Source: Micrasema longulum (taxonomy: Eukaryota > Arthropoda > Insecta > Trichoptera > Brachycentridae). Taken from it: a DNA stretch of 64,000 nt. Location: NCBI GenBank assembly GCA_022494885.1, contig JAGVSM010003642.1, forward strand, positions 62,001-126,000. The letters run 5' to 3'. The notes beneath the pieces are model-generated. The model saw nothing but the letters and a program-made list of their open reading frames with translations, was not told where the DNA came from and ran no database searches. This document shows positions 53,111 to 63,480 of the stretch, piece after piece (positions within the stretch are counted from its first letter, which is position 1; each line of letters begins with the position of its first letter). A program made the position numbers and the translations under genes.

Positions 53111-53760
53111 TATTCTCTTTAGTTTCTTAATCTTATGAATGTTGATGACTATTCGATATAATATAAAAAATCAATTTAGTTTGTAAAATGTATTCTTTAA
53201 TTAATTTTTCACACGTGTAAGATTTTTGCTTGTTGGTGCAAGAACACCTACGCGAGCTGGAAGTGTCAGAAGAAAGTGATAACTCTTCTATGTTTATTTA
53301 TTAAAACATGTTGAATAAAATACATAATTTAATTCTTAGCGAAAGAGTAACGGCAATAACTAAATTGAAATAATCTTATCAATTTCATGGCTGAACTGAA
53401 TTCTACTGAAATACATATTTATTACTAACGGTTCCTAAGGGTGATACTCCTTTTTTACTGACATTTCAAATAAGAACCCTGTAGCTATCAAAATAATCTA
53501 AACGTTAAAAAATGACTTGCCGGAGACTAAAAATCTATTAGAACATATATTATGTCAATGGTAATTGATTGCTTGATTCACAAGAACTTGTTCAGTTCAT
53601 TTTTACATTTTTTTAATACATTTTTGAGAAATTAGCGATACAATTAAATACTATAATTAAACCTCAAAAACATTTTTTTTATTCAATTTTCCGTAGCACT
53701 GAACTTCTTCGTTGGTCAACAGAAGAAATAAAATTTAAATCAGCCTCTTATTTACTTCAC
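53110..53760. other. Interval without recognised feature
   Basis: A/T-rich, no gene or repeat recognised. Confidence 0.35.
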
Positions 53761-53764
53761 ATTT

Positions 53765-54060
53765 TATTTTTGATGCACGTGAAAAAACTGTCAAAAAAAA
53801 TCAATGATCGTTTCCGGGGCACCCGATACCTACCAAATGCGCTGAATAATGACAGCTTGATTTGTTACCCACCCAGTGGCAAGGCCTTCTGTCATATTAA
53901 TTATACAGCCCGTGAACACAATATGAGACTGCGAGTAAATAAACTTTTCGGCCCCGTGCGGATTATCTGGGTCGCGATTACAAACGCTAACTTCATCGGT
54001 AAATATCTTGACGAAATTAGACGGTATATTTCGATATTTATATTCGAATATGTATGAAGT
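53765..54060 (+). other. Unassigned 95-codon open frame
   Basis: GC-richer than its surroundings, predicted product basic (KKINDRFRGTRYLPNALNND, REHNMRLRVNKLFGPVRIIW). It starts at ATG 53770 or 53773. No domain or repeat copy is known to me and no splice sites are obvious. It could be unique host DNA or a decayed element. Confidence 0.2.
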
Positions 54061-54109
54061 ATTTTCATCAGTAACCTATAATAAAGAAATGTTTTCTGAC
54101 GCGCGGTAA

Positions 54110-54345
54110 AAACTAGAGCATATTGTACGGCAAAGCTTTTTGAAAATTCCTGAAGAAAAAAAATGTTTCTTTAAAAACGAACTACTTTAAACGCCAATGA
54201 ATTATCCAAAAATAAGAAAATGGTGGAAGATTTCATATTTGAAAGAATTTGAAACGTCACATGCTATGTAATTTCAAAAATACAAAACTTTTAAAATGCA
54301 ATACATAAAAATTCAAAAAACATTTGTAAGGCTCAGTTAAATAGT
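54110..54345 (+). repeat. Local direct repeat, unit 1
   Basis: 'gcatattgtacggcaaag', 'aacgccaatgaat', 'gaaacgtcaca...atgta' and 'attcaaaaaacatt' recur in the same order at 54483-54840. Confidence 0.75.
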
Positions 54346-54482
54346 CTATTCATAAATAAAACAATTTAAAAAAAACTGAAATTCTTCGTTTAAAAAGTTT
54401 TTTTTTAAAAATGCATGCATATCCTATTTTTCATGCAAAAAACTAATTTGTACTTTTTTGGTAAAATTGATGATAAACACGC

Positions 54483-54900
54483 AAAGCATATTGTACGGCA
54501 AAGTTTTTTGAAAATTCATGAAAAAAATAATAATTAAATATTCACAATATATAAGTTAATCCAAATGATTGTAGACAAAAAAGACTAGATGTCACCCCCT
54601 CGGGATTCATTAGAATGAACGAATTACTCCAAATGTTTGAACGCAAAAGTAATTTGTTAAAAAATGTTTTGATAAAAACAAAATACTTTGAACGCCAATG
54701 AATAAACCAATGATAAGAGAGTGGTAAAATATTTCCTGTTTTAAAGAACTTGAGACGTCATACGCGAAGTAATTTTAGAAATTGAAAACTTTTAGAATGC
54801 TCTGCATAAATTTTCAAAAAACATTTTTTTTGGCTTAGTTTAACTCTTAAAAGACTGTGGTAAATAATTGTTCTGCGCGTAATGATGTAACATCGTGTTA
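54483..54900 (+). repeat. Local direct repeat, unit 2, split by FB380
   Basis: The unit starts 'gcatattgtacggcaaagtt', is interrupted at 54537-54655 by an FB380 end ('atccaaatgattgtagac', 'accccctcgggattcat') and resumes 'ctttgaacgccaatgaata', 'gagacgtcatacgcgaag'. Its distal end (54838-54898) is shared with 37925-37982. Confidence 0.7.
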
Positions 54901-55234
54901 CCACTAGTAAAAGACAGAATATTCTAAATGTCAGAGATATGAAAAAAAAAAAACATAGAGACGTACTGTTAAAGAATTCCTTTTCCATAATTTATGCGAA
55001 TAAACATATAATTTTACCCTGATACAGCCAAATGATTTAAAAATCAAAAATACGTTGCTCATGTTACGCGCGTGTGTCCCCCATCACTGTCATCAACCGA
55101 CTGAAGACTGAATCTGTTTTAGACAACACCCGCAGCAGAACAACGTCTCTGTCTTCCTTGTTATGACTTCTATCTTCGTGCTCTCTCTCGTAAAGGTATC
55201 TGTATAGATGTGTTGCTAAATTAGCGGACATTTA

Positions 55235-55500
55235 TTTTTCCTTTTATTTTTACTTTCCAAATCAGGTGTGAAAATGTGCATTTAAGGATTACAAAAAATA
55301 CGAATTATCATTTTAAAAAATAAGAGCGATATATCAAGTCTTGTGTCCTATGTCGACTAGTGTGACGTCACAGGCACACAAGAGTTAATAATCTATTTTT
55401 AAATAAAACACAGAAAAAAAATTAATACATATTCTATTTTTCATACTGAAAACTTAATTTTACTTTGTAGATGAAATTGAAAATGAATGTTAACTTACCA
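55235..55500 (+). repeat. Dispersed repeat also at 19700-19885
   Basis: 'gcgatatatcaagtcttgtg', 'tcctatgtcgactagtg', 'cacacaagagttaataa'. Downstream, 'attctatttttcata' resembles 54418-54440. Confidence 0.55.
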
Positions 55501-55740
55501 TCGTAACCCGGGCCCTGGGAAGCAGAACGTGCACGGTAATACATATCTTTTGCGGGGAGGGCGCTGGTGATTCGGCACTTTTTACGCAATGACGTCATCA
55601 AATCACCAAAGCCTCGGAAGTACTTTAAGGTGACATTGATTAATCAGCGCTTTGACATTTTCAATGTATTTCATTCGCGTCGAATGATGTTTTTTCTACT
55701 CAATTTATAATTTAACGCGGAAATATTAACACGTCCAAAC
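55500..55740. other. GC-richer segment, unidentified
   Basis: Contains 'acccgggccctgggaa' and 'aatgacgtcatcaaatc'. No gene recognised. Confidence 0.3.
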
Positions 55741-55975
55741 AGAAATTGAGAACATTTTAAAGAAGGGAATATAGAAATCTGAACATTTACAGGGCTTATC
55801 GACTGCCATTAACTGGTGTGGCCACTTAACACACTATGTCATATTTACCATTTTGTATACGTTTAAACATCCATATTTCTTCAATACTTCCATCTGTTGA
55901 TTTTGTGAAGTTAAAGAGCTAAAATTTTATTGATTTGAGTAAAATTCACTGGACTGAATAATTTATTAACAATAT
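55740..55975 (+). mobile_element. FB380 left half
   Basis: 'gggaatatagaaatctga', 'catttacagggcttatcg', 'tccatctgttgattttgtga'. Diverged copy that ends where a LINE begins at about 55985. Confidence 0.7.
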
Positions 55976-55984
55976 GAGCATTCA

Positions 55985-56645
55985 TTCAGTTTACCCAATT
56001 CGAGATCTAGGAATAAATTTTGACTCACGTTTTACATTTTTCACACATTAATTTTATTGAACTAACTCACGTAAACTTAATTGAATCTGTGCAAAAAAAA
56101 ATTGTATCTTTGTATCCTAACATTCAAAGGTAACCTGGGCAGCATGCACTTCATAGTCCTAACGCTTCTAAATGCATCCATGACAATTTTCAACGTTTAT
56201 CAGTTCATGGTTTACCTCTTCGTTCTTATTCTCAAAACACTCTCTAAATATCCATCCACAACTCCTCTTTCTTCTCTTATTCATTTAGTTTTCATGCGGC
56301 TCGACTGTGAAATCATTTCCCATCCACCATCAAATATGTTACTACAGTATCTCTGTTTAAATCACATCTACAGAAACATTTCCTTGTCTTCCTTAATCTT
56401 TTTTTCTTTCCTTTTCGTCTTTTTACTTCTTCCCAATCAGTAATAGTTTGGATTTAAGGTAGTTTATTTGCAAGTACAGTTATTTTTGTTATTTTTATTT
56501 TCCATCGTATAGTTATGTTTTGTTACTTGAATTATAAAAATAATTATTTTGTTTTATTGGTTGGTTTAAAGAAATTGCCATTTGATAATAAGTCTGCCAA
56601 TGTACAATCAACATTTTGTACAGATAGTTAAATAAAATTTAAAAT
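55985..56645 (+). pseudogene. CR1-like LINE, RT thumb to 3' end
   Basis: The sequence encodes IRDLGINFDSRFTFFTH, then in shifted frames LIESVQKKIVSLYPNI, RLSVHGLPLRSYSQNTL, SFSFHAARL, NHFPSTIKYVTTVSLFKSHL and QKHFLVFLN. The RDLGxxxDSRxTFxxH block follows the RT active site, and AARLxNxxPxxIKxxxSxxxFKxxL is the CR1-like C-terminus. At least two frameshifts. The 3' UTR (56450-56640) ends 'gatagttaaataaaattta'. Confidence 0.75.
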
Positions 56646-56976
56646 ATTTGACTAGGATTCTGACTGTTTGAATTGCATCTAAAGTTTACTTTCCTGACAC
56701 AAATGAAATGTTCTAACCACACCACTAGTTTTCTATACGCACCCAGCGATGTAAAATGCACAGTTTAGCAGCGTATTGGAATCATTTTTATTACATGGAT
56801 TGTAAGATGATCAGTCTTACGCTTCAGGTCCACAACGAGGTGGACTTGAAGGGATGAATTCAGGTAGGCTAAGGGTACACGAACCCAGTTAGAGGGTGAC
56901 AGAAGAGAAATATGTTTTAAGTTGAAATGTTTTTATTACATGTCGTATAAATAGTACCGGAGAGAGATACTACATC

Positions 56977-57317
56977 TTGGAATTTTCTGAATTGTTTGAA
57001 CTACATGTTGTAGCAGATTTACTGTATAACTAAATGTGAACTTACTTATATATTGTTCAGTTTTCACGTTACTTCCTATTGAAAACTTGATTTTGTGTAC
57101 TACTTCCTTAGCTGTCAGCAATTTTGACGATATGTCTAATATCCGCGCATATCTATATGTAAGAACAATCTGAGTTGTTCGAATTACATGTTGTAGCAGA
57201 TTAGTTGTATAACTTAATGTTTAACTACTTATAAACTGTTCAGTGTTTACTTTACTTCCTAATGGGAACTAGATTTTGTGTACCACTTCCTTTGCTGTCA
57301 GCAATTTTGTCTATATG
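56977..57317 (+). repeat. Direct duplication, ~181-bp period
   Basis: Copy 1 (56977-57156) and copy 2 (57157-57317) share 'acatgttgtagcagatta', 'tgttcagt', 'acttcctaatg', 'gtgtaccacttcctttgctg' and 'tgtcagcaattttg'. The final segment of copy 2, 'aatatccgcgcatatc', was displaced to 57733 by a LINE insertion. Confidence 0.8.
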
Positions 57318-57735
57318 TGTGATAGACCGTCGAAATAAATCCGACCTTATAGTCCTATTTAAAATTCTCAACTCACTCTTTGATGCGCTTGAACTACTGA
57401 GCTTAATAAAATTAAATATCCCAACTAGAAACCTCAGACAAAACTTACTCTTTCATACCGATAACCATAACACTAACTATGGTTTTCATTCCCCTATGCC
57501 CAGAATTCTTAGGCCTGCCAACAAACATACCAGTTTTGATTTCTTTGATAACAAGTTGTCTTCTTTCAAACGATCACTGAATCAAAGTCAATTATAAACA
57601 CCTCTCTCCCGCTTCCACTGCCACAAAGTCTACTATGAATCATTAAATCTTTCTAATTTTGTTATAGTAATTTTCAATGTAAAAATGTGTCCATAAAAAT
57701 GCCTATTGGGCGTATATATAAATAAATAAATAATA
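57318..57735 (+). pseudogene. LINE RT C-terminus inserted in a direct repeat
   Basis: The frame reads DRRNKSDLIVLFKILNSLFD, LELLSLIKLNIPTRNLRQNL, LFHTDNHNTNYGFHSPMPRI and LRPANKHTSFDFFDNKLSSF, ending 57595-57597. This is the Jockey-like C-terminal block (LxKILNxxxD...IPTRxLRQNLLF...PxPRI...DFF...FK). The 3' UTR ends 'atgcctattgggcgtatata' and (AAAT)n at 57718-57733. The frame is open for about 90 codons, so it is a young copy. Confidence 0.85.
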
Positions 57736-58380
57736 TCCGCGCATATCGTTTATAATTTGTAATAAGTAATTAGATGTTTCAGTAATCAATTGTTTACACA
57801 TAGACAATGCGTGATTCCGATTCTGCACAGTCCTCAATACGACAGTAGGTCAGTTAATAGTGAATATTAATTTTCGTGTGAAATGAGTCCCACAAACTTA
57901 TCATCACTAGATTTTTTTTTCAATTTTTTTTTATCTAAGAGTAGCCACCGAATAAAAAATTTTGATTTTAATTCCCAGACAGTAGTGTATTTTTCATCAG
58001 CCTGGACTCAAAATAATTAAATATGTAAGCTGAAATCGTTCAATTTATTCTGAAATTATTTTAGCCTCCCTCCCGTTTCTCACTAGAACTCCCAGATGTT
58101 CCAACCACTATGCATATTCATGCACCAATGCAATGATCGAATTCCCGCTTAAGCTATCTATCTATAAACTAGAGTTGCACTTCATACCAGATGTGGGAGT
58201 GCATTTTCTTGTCACATTTATTTTGTAAGGGAAAATTATTGCGTTATAATTGCATAATTTGATATTTAACTTCCATATGGAAAATCGTTTTTTTTTCAGT
58301 TTTGAATTAATAAGGATCCATAAAATACTATCGAGTAAAAAAAAAACTGTTAACGTACTGATAAATAGCACAAAAATTAT
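57735..58380. other. Interval without recognised feature
   Basis: No coding or RNA gene recognised. Confidence 0.35.
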
Positions 58381-58700
58381 TTTTAAAATTTTAATTTTTA
58401 ATTACCGCGAAAACGCTTAATTGCATTGGCCACGCCCACTAAATTTGACCTTTCTGTGCGACCTTTTGAATAGACCGTTGTAAATTGTCACGAATCTTGA
58501 CGTCGCAAATTTCAAAACCAATCATGACGCAATTTCGTAAAAGCGTATAGTTTAACAATTTTATCTTTAAAACCACGAATAAAAACATTTTTCCACAATG
58601 TCTATATTGATTTTGAAAATCCAATTATTTTTTTTAAATCTGTTTACTATATTTTTATCGGAATTCATAGTATGTGATATTTTCCTATTGGATGGTACCT
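58380..58700 (-). repeat. GACGTC-family repeat, reverse orientation
   Basis: Plus strand 'cattggccacgcccacta', 'tgtcacgaatcttgacgtc', 'tatattgattttgaaaatcc' and 'tttttatcggaattcatag', that is the 9006-9150 and 7990 blocks inverted. The unit is nearly continuous here, so it helps define the family. Confidence 0.7.
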
Positions 58701-58734
58701 ATAATTTGGATGTTTTGAAGATGTCTTTTTTTGA

Positions 58735-59390
58735 TTTATTTATTACTAAGAAATAAACAGCCGATAGTGATATATTAACATTAAAAAAATACAGTTTAAA
58801 GACAGACCAGCGAAGTTTCTAAATAAGAATAATACATATTATTAAATTGTGTTACTACAAAAGGGTGTGTTTATGTGTATTTGCATAAGAGTAAGTGTTG
58901 ATGTGTGTTATTATGTATTAGTGTGGGAGTAAGTGTTTAGGTGTGTGGTAGTGTGAGCATCATTTAATAGTAAGTGGGATCGTATCGCAGCCAGAAATAA
59001 TGAGTCAAATTTTATTTTTTTTAAATTAGGGGCATGTAAAATACATCAATAAATAAAAAAAAGCATTATAATTAGAACAAGAACGACAAAAGGAAGAGTG
59101 TTCTGCATAGTTAGTGCTACAGACTGGCAGATGGAATAAATACTTATTTCTTGTCTCGTGAATTAAACATTAAGATTAATTTTGGAGAGTAGATTAAAAG
59201 AGTGTAATTTATTATTTAATCATTTATGTATAATTCAGATACAGTGCGTCTATTTTTGGCTGTAAGTACAGAGCATTTTATTGTTTTTGTAATCTAGGTA
59301 TTTTAAAAATTTTCGTTGAACATTTTCAATCCTTTCTATGTTTGCTATGTATTGCGGGCTCCACACAGCGGGTATCGCGACCAAATAAAG
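58735..59390 (-). pseudogene. LINE relic, 3' UTR and short RT segment, copy 1
   Basis: On the minus strand at 59390-59275 the frame reads AVWSPQYIANIERIENVQRK, FLKYLDYKNNKMLC. WSPQY...IExVQRKFLKYL is the conserved C-terminal RT segment. The rest is 3' UTR with GTGTGTG/CACAC-rich repeats (58865-58960), 'cgatcccactta' and an (AAAT)n tail near 58736. Copy 2 is at 61730-62290. The coding middle has decayed. Confidence 0.7.
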
Positions 59391-59408
59391 TTAATTTCAA
59401 TCAATTTT

Positions 59409-59861
59409 ATTTGTTCAACAGAGAAAGAAAATATTTTTGAGAACGGAGTATGGAAATCTTGGCATTTATAGGAGCTGTGACCTACGTTTGGCTTAAGATC
59501 TTAACAACTCCCCGGGGACTAAAACCCGGAATATCGACAAACATTTTTGATTAAACTAACTTGTATAAGAAGCATCAAATGTTTGTGTAACATAAAATGT
59601 GTTTTTAGGCGTTGCCTAGTGGGTGAAATAATTCAGCCAGATGAATCTCACCCATATCACTGAAGGTTTCAGTCCTTTTACTTTGCAAAAATCAACAGAT
59701 GGAATAGTTGCGGAAAAGTGTATATTTAAACATAGGCAGGATGTGAATATTACCCACCGTAAAATGGCCACTCAAACCAACCAATAACAGGTCATAAGCC
59801 TTGTAAATGTTTGGATTTCCATACTGCCTTCTCCAAGACGTTTCTCTCTGTTGCAACAAAT
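59409..59861. mobile_element. FB380, complete copy with long inverted ends
   Basis: The left end ATTTGTTCAACAGAGAAAG ... 'gagaacggagtatggaaat' ... 'gagctgtgacctacg' is mirrored at 59775-59861. The core between the ~85-bp ends reads 'ggcgttgcctagtgggt', 'gatgaatctcacccata', 'aatcaacagatggaa'. At 453 bases this defines FB380 as a terminal-inverted-repeat foldback without coding. Confidence 0.75.
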
Positions 59862-60036
59862 CAAGGGTCTAGAAGATAAACGTGCTAAGCACCAAATGTA
59901 TTGAATTAGTATCAAACCAAATGTATTCAATTAACATGTCGTACCATTTGCACTCACTAGAATACTTATTTTTCATCTATGCTTAAATTATGAAATTACT
60001 TATGTTCAAAGCATTAACTTTGTGGTCAAACATCTT

Positions 60037-60535
60037 CATAAATGTTTGTAAATATAAGTATTTATCTATTCACGGAGATTATATATCTACTGGTTTTGAG
60101 ATGTACTCATCTTTTCGTCTAAAAAGGCGTTGAAAGTATTAAAAAATAACATTCCCCTAATAAATAATCAAATATCTTTTCAATATAGTCCACTGAGTGA
60201 TTTAAAATTAACCAATCGTGTAACGTTCAACTCCTTAGCATCTCCTCTTCCTAATCCCCACCACCACACATTCTGTAACATATCGCTAAATTTTATTTAC
60301 CTAATTTTGGTGGATGTTAGGACAAGGTAGTGTTTGCATCTCCTTTAACTCTGAATGTAATTTATGTATTTCTTTGTTTATACTGTGTATACTACAATGA
60401 TGATAAAGGTAAAATTATATTTTAGTATTTGTATATTGGTGTCGTGAGTGTCCTAACGAAATAACGAGTACGTCTCGAAACCGGTAGACATAAACAGTCG
60501 GTGAGTGGTTTAGTACTAATATTTACTAACATAAA
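60037..60535 (+). mobile_element. PLE family 2, C-terminal end with both terminal arms
   Basis: The left arm (60037-60115) and right arm (60440-60535) are inverted copies of ~65 bases at roughly 75% identity. Between them a 66-codon frame reads VLKNNIPLINNQISFQYSPL and FNSLASPLPNPHHHTFCNIS, matching the relics at 31305 and 31920. The right arm has TGTC, CTAACGA, GAG...CTC, GAAA, ACCGGT, A, GACA, hammerhead-like with complementary TGTC/GACA. Confidence 0.65.
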
Positions 60536-60724
60536 TCTTCTCAAATTTTAGTTTTAATAAGTAGCTTATGTTCGGCAGCGTAGAGGGAAAAAGAGGACAT
60601 AGGAGATCTTCCATGCGCTGGTCACACAAGATAAAAACTGCTACAGGCACTGTTGGCAGTAAGTCCGCCAAAGTGCATACATTTTTGTACGTTAAGTTTT
60701 AACATAAATAAATATTAGGAAAAT

Positions 60725-61040
60725 CTCGTGTATGTAATATGTGACATATTTGGCGTTGAGGTTTGTGACGTCAATATTCGTAACGATGTTCTATATAAAT
60801 TAAAACGGTCACAAACAAAGTTCAAAATTTACATGAACCGTATCGTATTAGGAGCGTCCACGCTCCTAATACGATTTGTCACAATGCAACGATACATTGT
60901 CCACAATGCAATGATCATTTCCGCTCTATATAAATAAATATTAAAGAAATATCACATACTACGAATACCAATAAAAACCCGTGAAATTGATTTAAAAAAA
61001 TCAATTGTATTTTCAAAATCTATACGGATATTGAAAAAAA
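60725..61040 (+). repeat. GACGTC-family repeat, most continuous copy
   Basis: 'gacatatttggcgttgag', 'gtgacgtcaatattcgtaa', 'acggtcacaaacaaagttc', then a perfect palindrome and the distal block 'cgaataccaataaaaacc', 'ttttcaaaatctatacgg'. Confidence 0.7.
60842..60875. repeat. Perfect 15-bp palindrome
   Basis: ATCGTATTAGGAGCG, loop TCCA, then the exact complement. Other family copies have 'ttaggggcgtggcc' here without the mirror half. Confidence 0.9.
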
Positions 61041-61084
61041 ACGTTTTAAAACATAACTTATAAAATCAAAGTTTAAATAAATAT

Positions 61085-61260
61085 GTCTACCAAAATGGGA
61101 CATACTTGGCCCTGAGAACTGTGAAGTCAATATTCGTGATGGTGTTCTATTTCAATTTAAACGGTCACAAACAAAGTTCAAAATTGACATAAATCGGGAA
61201 TTGAAAATTTTACTCTACAGTATTTCATGGACCCTAATTTATTTTTTTATTTTTTTTTAA
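61085..61260 (+). repeat. GACGTC-family repeat, adjacent second copy
   Basis: 'gggacatacttggccctga', 'gtgaagtcaatattcgtga', 'aacggtcacaaacaaagttc'. It starts about 360 bases after the previous copy, in the same orientation. Confidence 0.7.
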
Positions 61261-61730
61261 ATATCTGATGTTTCCCCTTTGTCTTAAAAAATTGTTGTAA
61301 TTTAATTACATATTAAAATACGTTTTTTGCGCTATAAATGTATTACTTTTTTTTTTAATCCATTGTGCGGTACCTTCAAGTATCTCGGTGTATGATGTAA
61401 GTTTGTTTTGAGCCAAACCCTTAAAAAAGGGGTGAGGTGTATCCAAGAAACAAGTTTCATGTAAAGGTGCTTTGGTGAAATAGGTTTTGAGGGCGAAACA
61501 TTTTTCACCTCGATAACTCTGTTTCAACCGCATAATGTTTCTCATTTTGCCAACATAAATATGTTTTTTTGCCAGAAAACACCTTGTTAACAGTTTCGGC
61601 GCCCCTTATATTTTGAAGTACAATTATTTTGGTATTTGCTTCGCAAATTTCGAAGTTAATTAAGTGTTAGATTATTAATTCATTAATTCATTAATTCTAC
61701 TTTCTAGTCCAATATATCTATTTATTTATT
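61260..61730. other. Interval with an unassigned minus-strand frame
   Basis: A 79-codon minus frame (61306-61545) is open (QSYRGEKCFALKTYFTKAPL). I do not recognise it. It could be part of the GACGTC-family unit. Confidence 0.25.
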
Positions 61731-62290
61731 TTACAGAAACAAACAGTCAACAATGATATAATAACATAAATACGATATGGTATAAAGGCAGACCAGCAAA
61801 ATTTCTAAATAATAATCATACATATTAAATTGTGGTAAACAAAAGGGTGTATTTGTATAAGTAGAGGTGTGTTTGTGTGTATTTGTGTGGGAGTAAGTGT
61901 CGAGGTGGGTGTAAGCGTGAGCATCATTAAATACATAGCAAGTGGGATCGTATTGCAGCCAGAAATAATAAGTTTTTATTTATTTTAAAATAAATCAAGG
62001 GGCATGTTAAATACACCAATAAATGAAAAAAAAGGTATTATAGTTTCAGCAAGAACAATTCAGGAAAGAGTAGTGTGCATTGTTAGTGCTACAGACTGGC
62101 AGATGGAATAAATACGTATTTCTTGTCACGCGAAAGGGAAAATTAATATTAATTTGAGAGATTAGGTTGAAAGAATCTTCTTTATTACCTAATAATATAT
62201 ATAAATAGCATAATTCAGATAAAGTGCATCTATTTTTAAAGGTAAAAAAAACATTTTGTTTAGCAGATTGGCTGTAAGTGCAAATTTATT
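61730..62290 (-). mobile_element. LINE 3' UTR, copy 2 of the 58735 family
   Basis: It aligns with 58735-59285 throughout ('cagaccagc', 'gtgtgggagtaagtgt', 'cgtat.gcagccagaaataat', 'gctacagactggcagatgga'). It stops at 'ggctgtaagtgca', before the RT segment, so it is more truncated. Confidence 0.75.
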
Positions 62291-62299
62291 TCATCATAA

Positions 62300-62530
62300 T
62301 AAGTGGCGCAACAGCCCGTTGTGGGCCCTGACTTCCTAATATCTCCATTTCTCCCTGCACCCTGCGGCTCTTCTCCAGCTCGTCAGGTTAATGCTTTTAT
62401 GTCACTTTCTACATCATCCAGCCATCTTCATTTTGGTTTGCTTCTGCTTCGTCTGCCTTCCGAAGTGGTGTAAAGAATCTAATTGGGGGTACGATTATCA
62501 GTCATTCTGTGCACATGGCGCAAACATTAA
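62300..62530 (-). pseudogene. RTE-like C-terminus (GHVxRM block)
   Basis: Minus strand codons: RMTDNRTPN, then SEGRRSRSKPK, WLDDVESDIKALT, ELEKSRRVQGEMEILGSQGP and QRAVAPL. The order HMxRMxxxR...GRRxxxxPKxxWLDDVExDxxxL is the standard end of RTE-type polyproteins. There are small frameshifts and the tail has no clear microsatellite ('taataagtggcgcaacagcc' on plus). Confidence 0.65.
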
Positions 62531-63420
62531 AATCTTCTTATCTGTATAAATAAAACAATATTGGGTTCACCATTCTTTATACAGTGCCTCGAATTCATGA
62601 TTAAACCGTCTCCTTTACACTCCATTTTGGTTACAGAACCAAATTTATTTCTTTCAAATTCTAATACAATTATTTAATAATGTATAATATATTCAATGAC
62701 CTGTCTGAGGATGGTTTTGTAAATGATATTTTAAGTTTTTTGAGAGGCCAATTTATGTCCATTAATTAAGGTTTGTAAAAAATATTTTCTATTATTGTAC
62801 GTATATCCTCTTCGATTCGATTCGCACTCAATTATGGTCTTTATGTTTTGACCTAGTCTCTTGTTTCAGACAGCACGCGTCATTTTAAAAGTTTATCCAA
62901 TAAAATGTATGAAACAAATACATAATTTTAATTAATGATTTGGAACATAAACTCGCGAGTCAATTCGTTTAATTACGCCTTTAGGAATTAGAAAACCAAT
63001 ACCTGTATTTTCATCAACTACTTCACTTTTTATAGAATTCTTCCATTCTTTTTCGATAAGTCTCCTAATCAAGCAATTTCTCCTTTGGCAAACACTTGAG
63101 CAAAAGGCGTTCTCAGAAAATAGATATCTGGAAAATGAGTGCCCAGAGATCAGTTTGCTTTAAACATTTATTTCCCTCCATAAATCCGATCTTTGAAATA
63201 GAAAAACCGGAATGAAAATTTTTTAGATCGTAAAAGATATTTAATGGTTGTTTTGCGTAACTTTCTTTTATTTCCAACAAACGAACAAAGTTATTTTTAA
63301 AAAACTATTAAAGCATCATTACTTTCTCCCTTATTCACAGCACTAGTACACGAATGCAGTATATCTGGACCAGTCTAACGCTTCAAGAGCCAAGAGGACA
63401 ATGAAATTTTGCAATGAACT
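62530..63420. other. Interval without recognised feature
   Basis: 62530-62800 may be decayed upstream RTE sequence of the preceding copy. The rest shows nothing recognisable. Confidence 0.3.
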
Positions 63421-63434
63421 TCCATTAAAATTAA

Positions 63435-63480
63435 TGTTTCGCGCTAATCCTTCCAGGAATCGAACCTGGAAGCTATTATA
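63435..63480 (-). mobile_element. tRNA-like B-box fragment
   Basis: The minus strand 'gcttccaggttcgattcctg' is a perfect B box with T-arm pairing. The A-box half is not recognisable, so this is a SINE head fragment. Confidence 0.45.

Noticed and set aside
56081..56443. 120-codon plus frame as a host membrane protein
   Set aside because: The adjacent frames encode CR1-like RT C-terminal blocks over the same bases, so this frame is a by-product.
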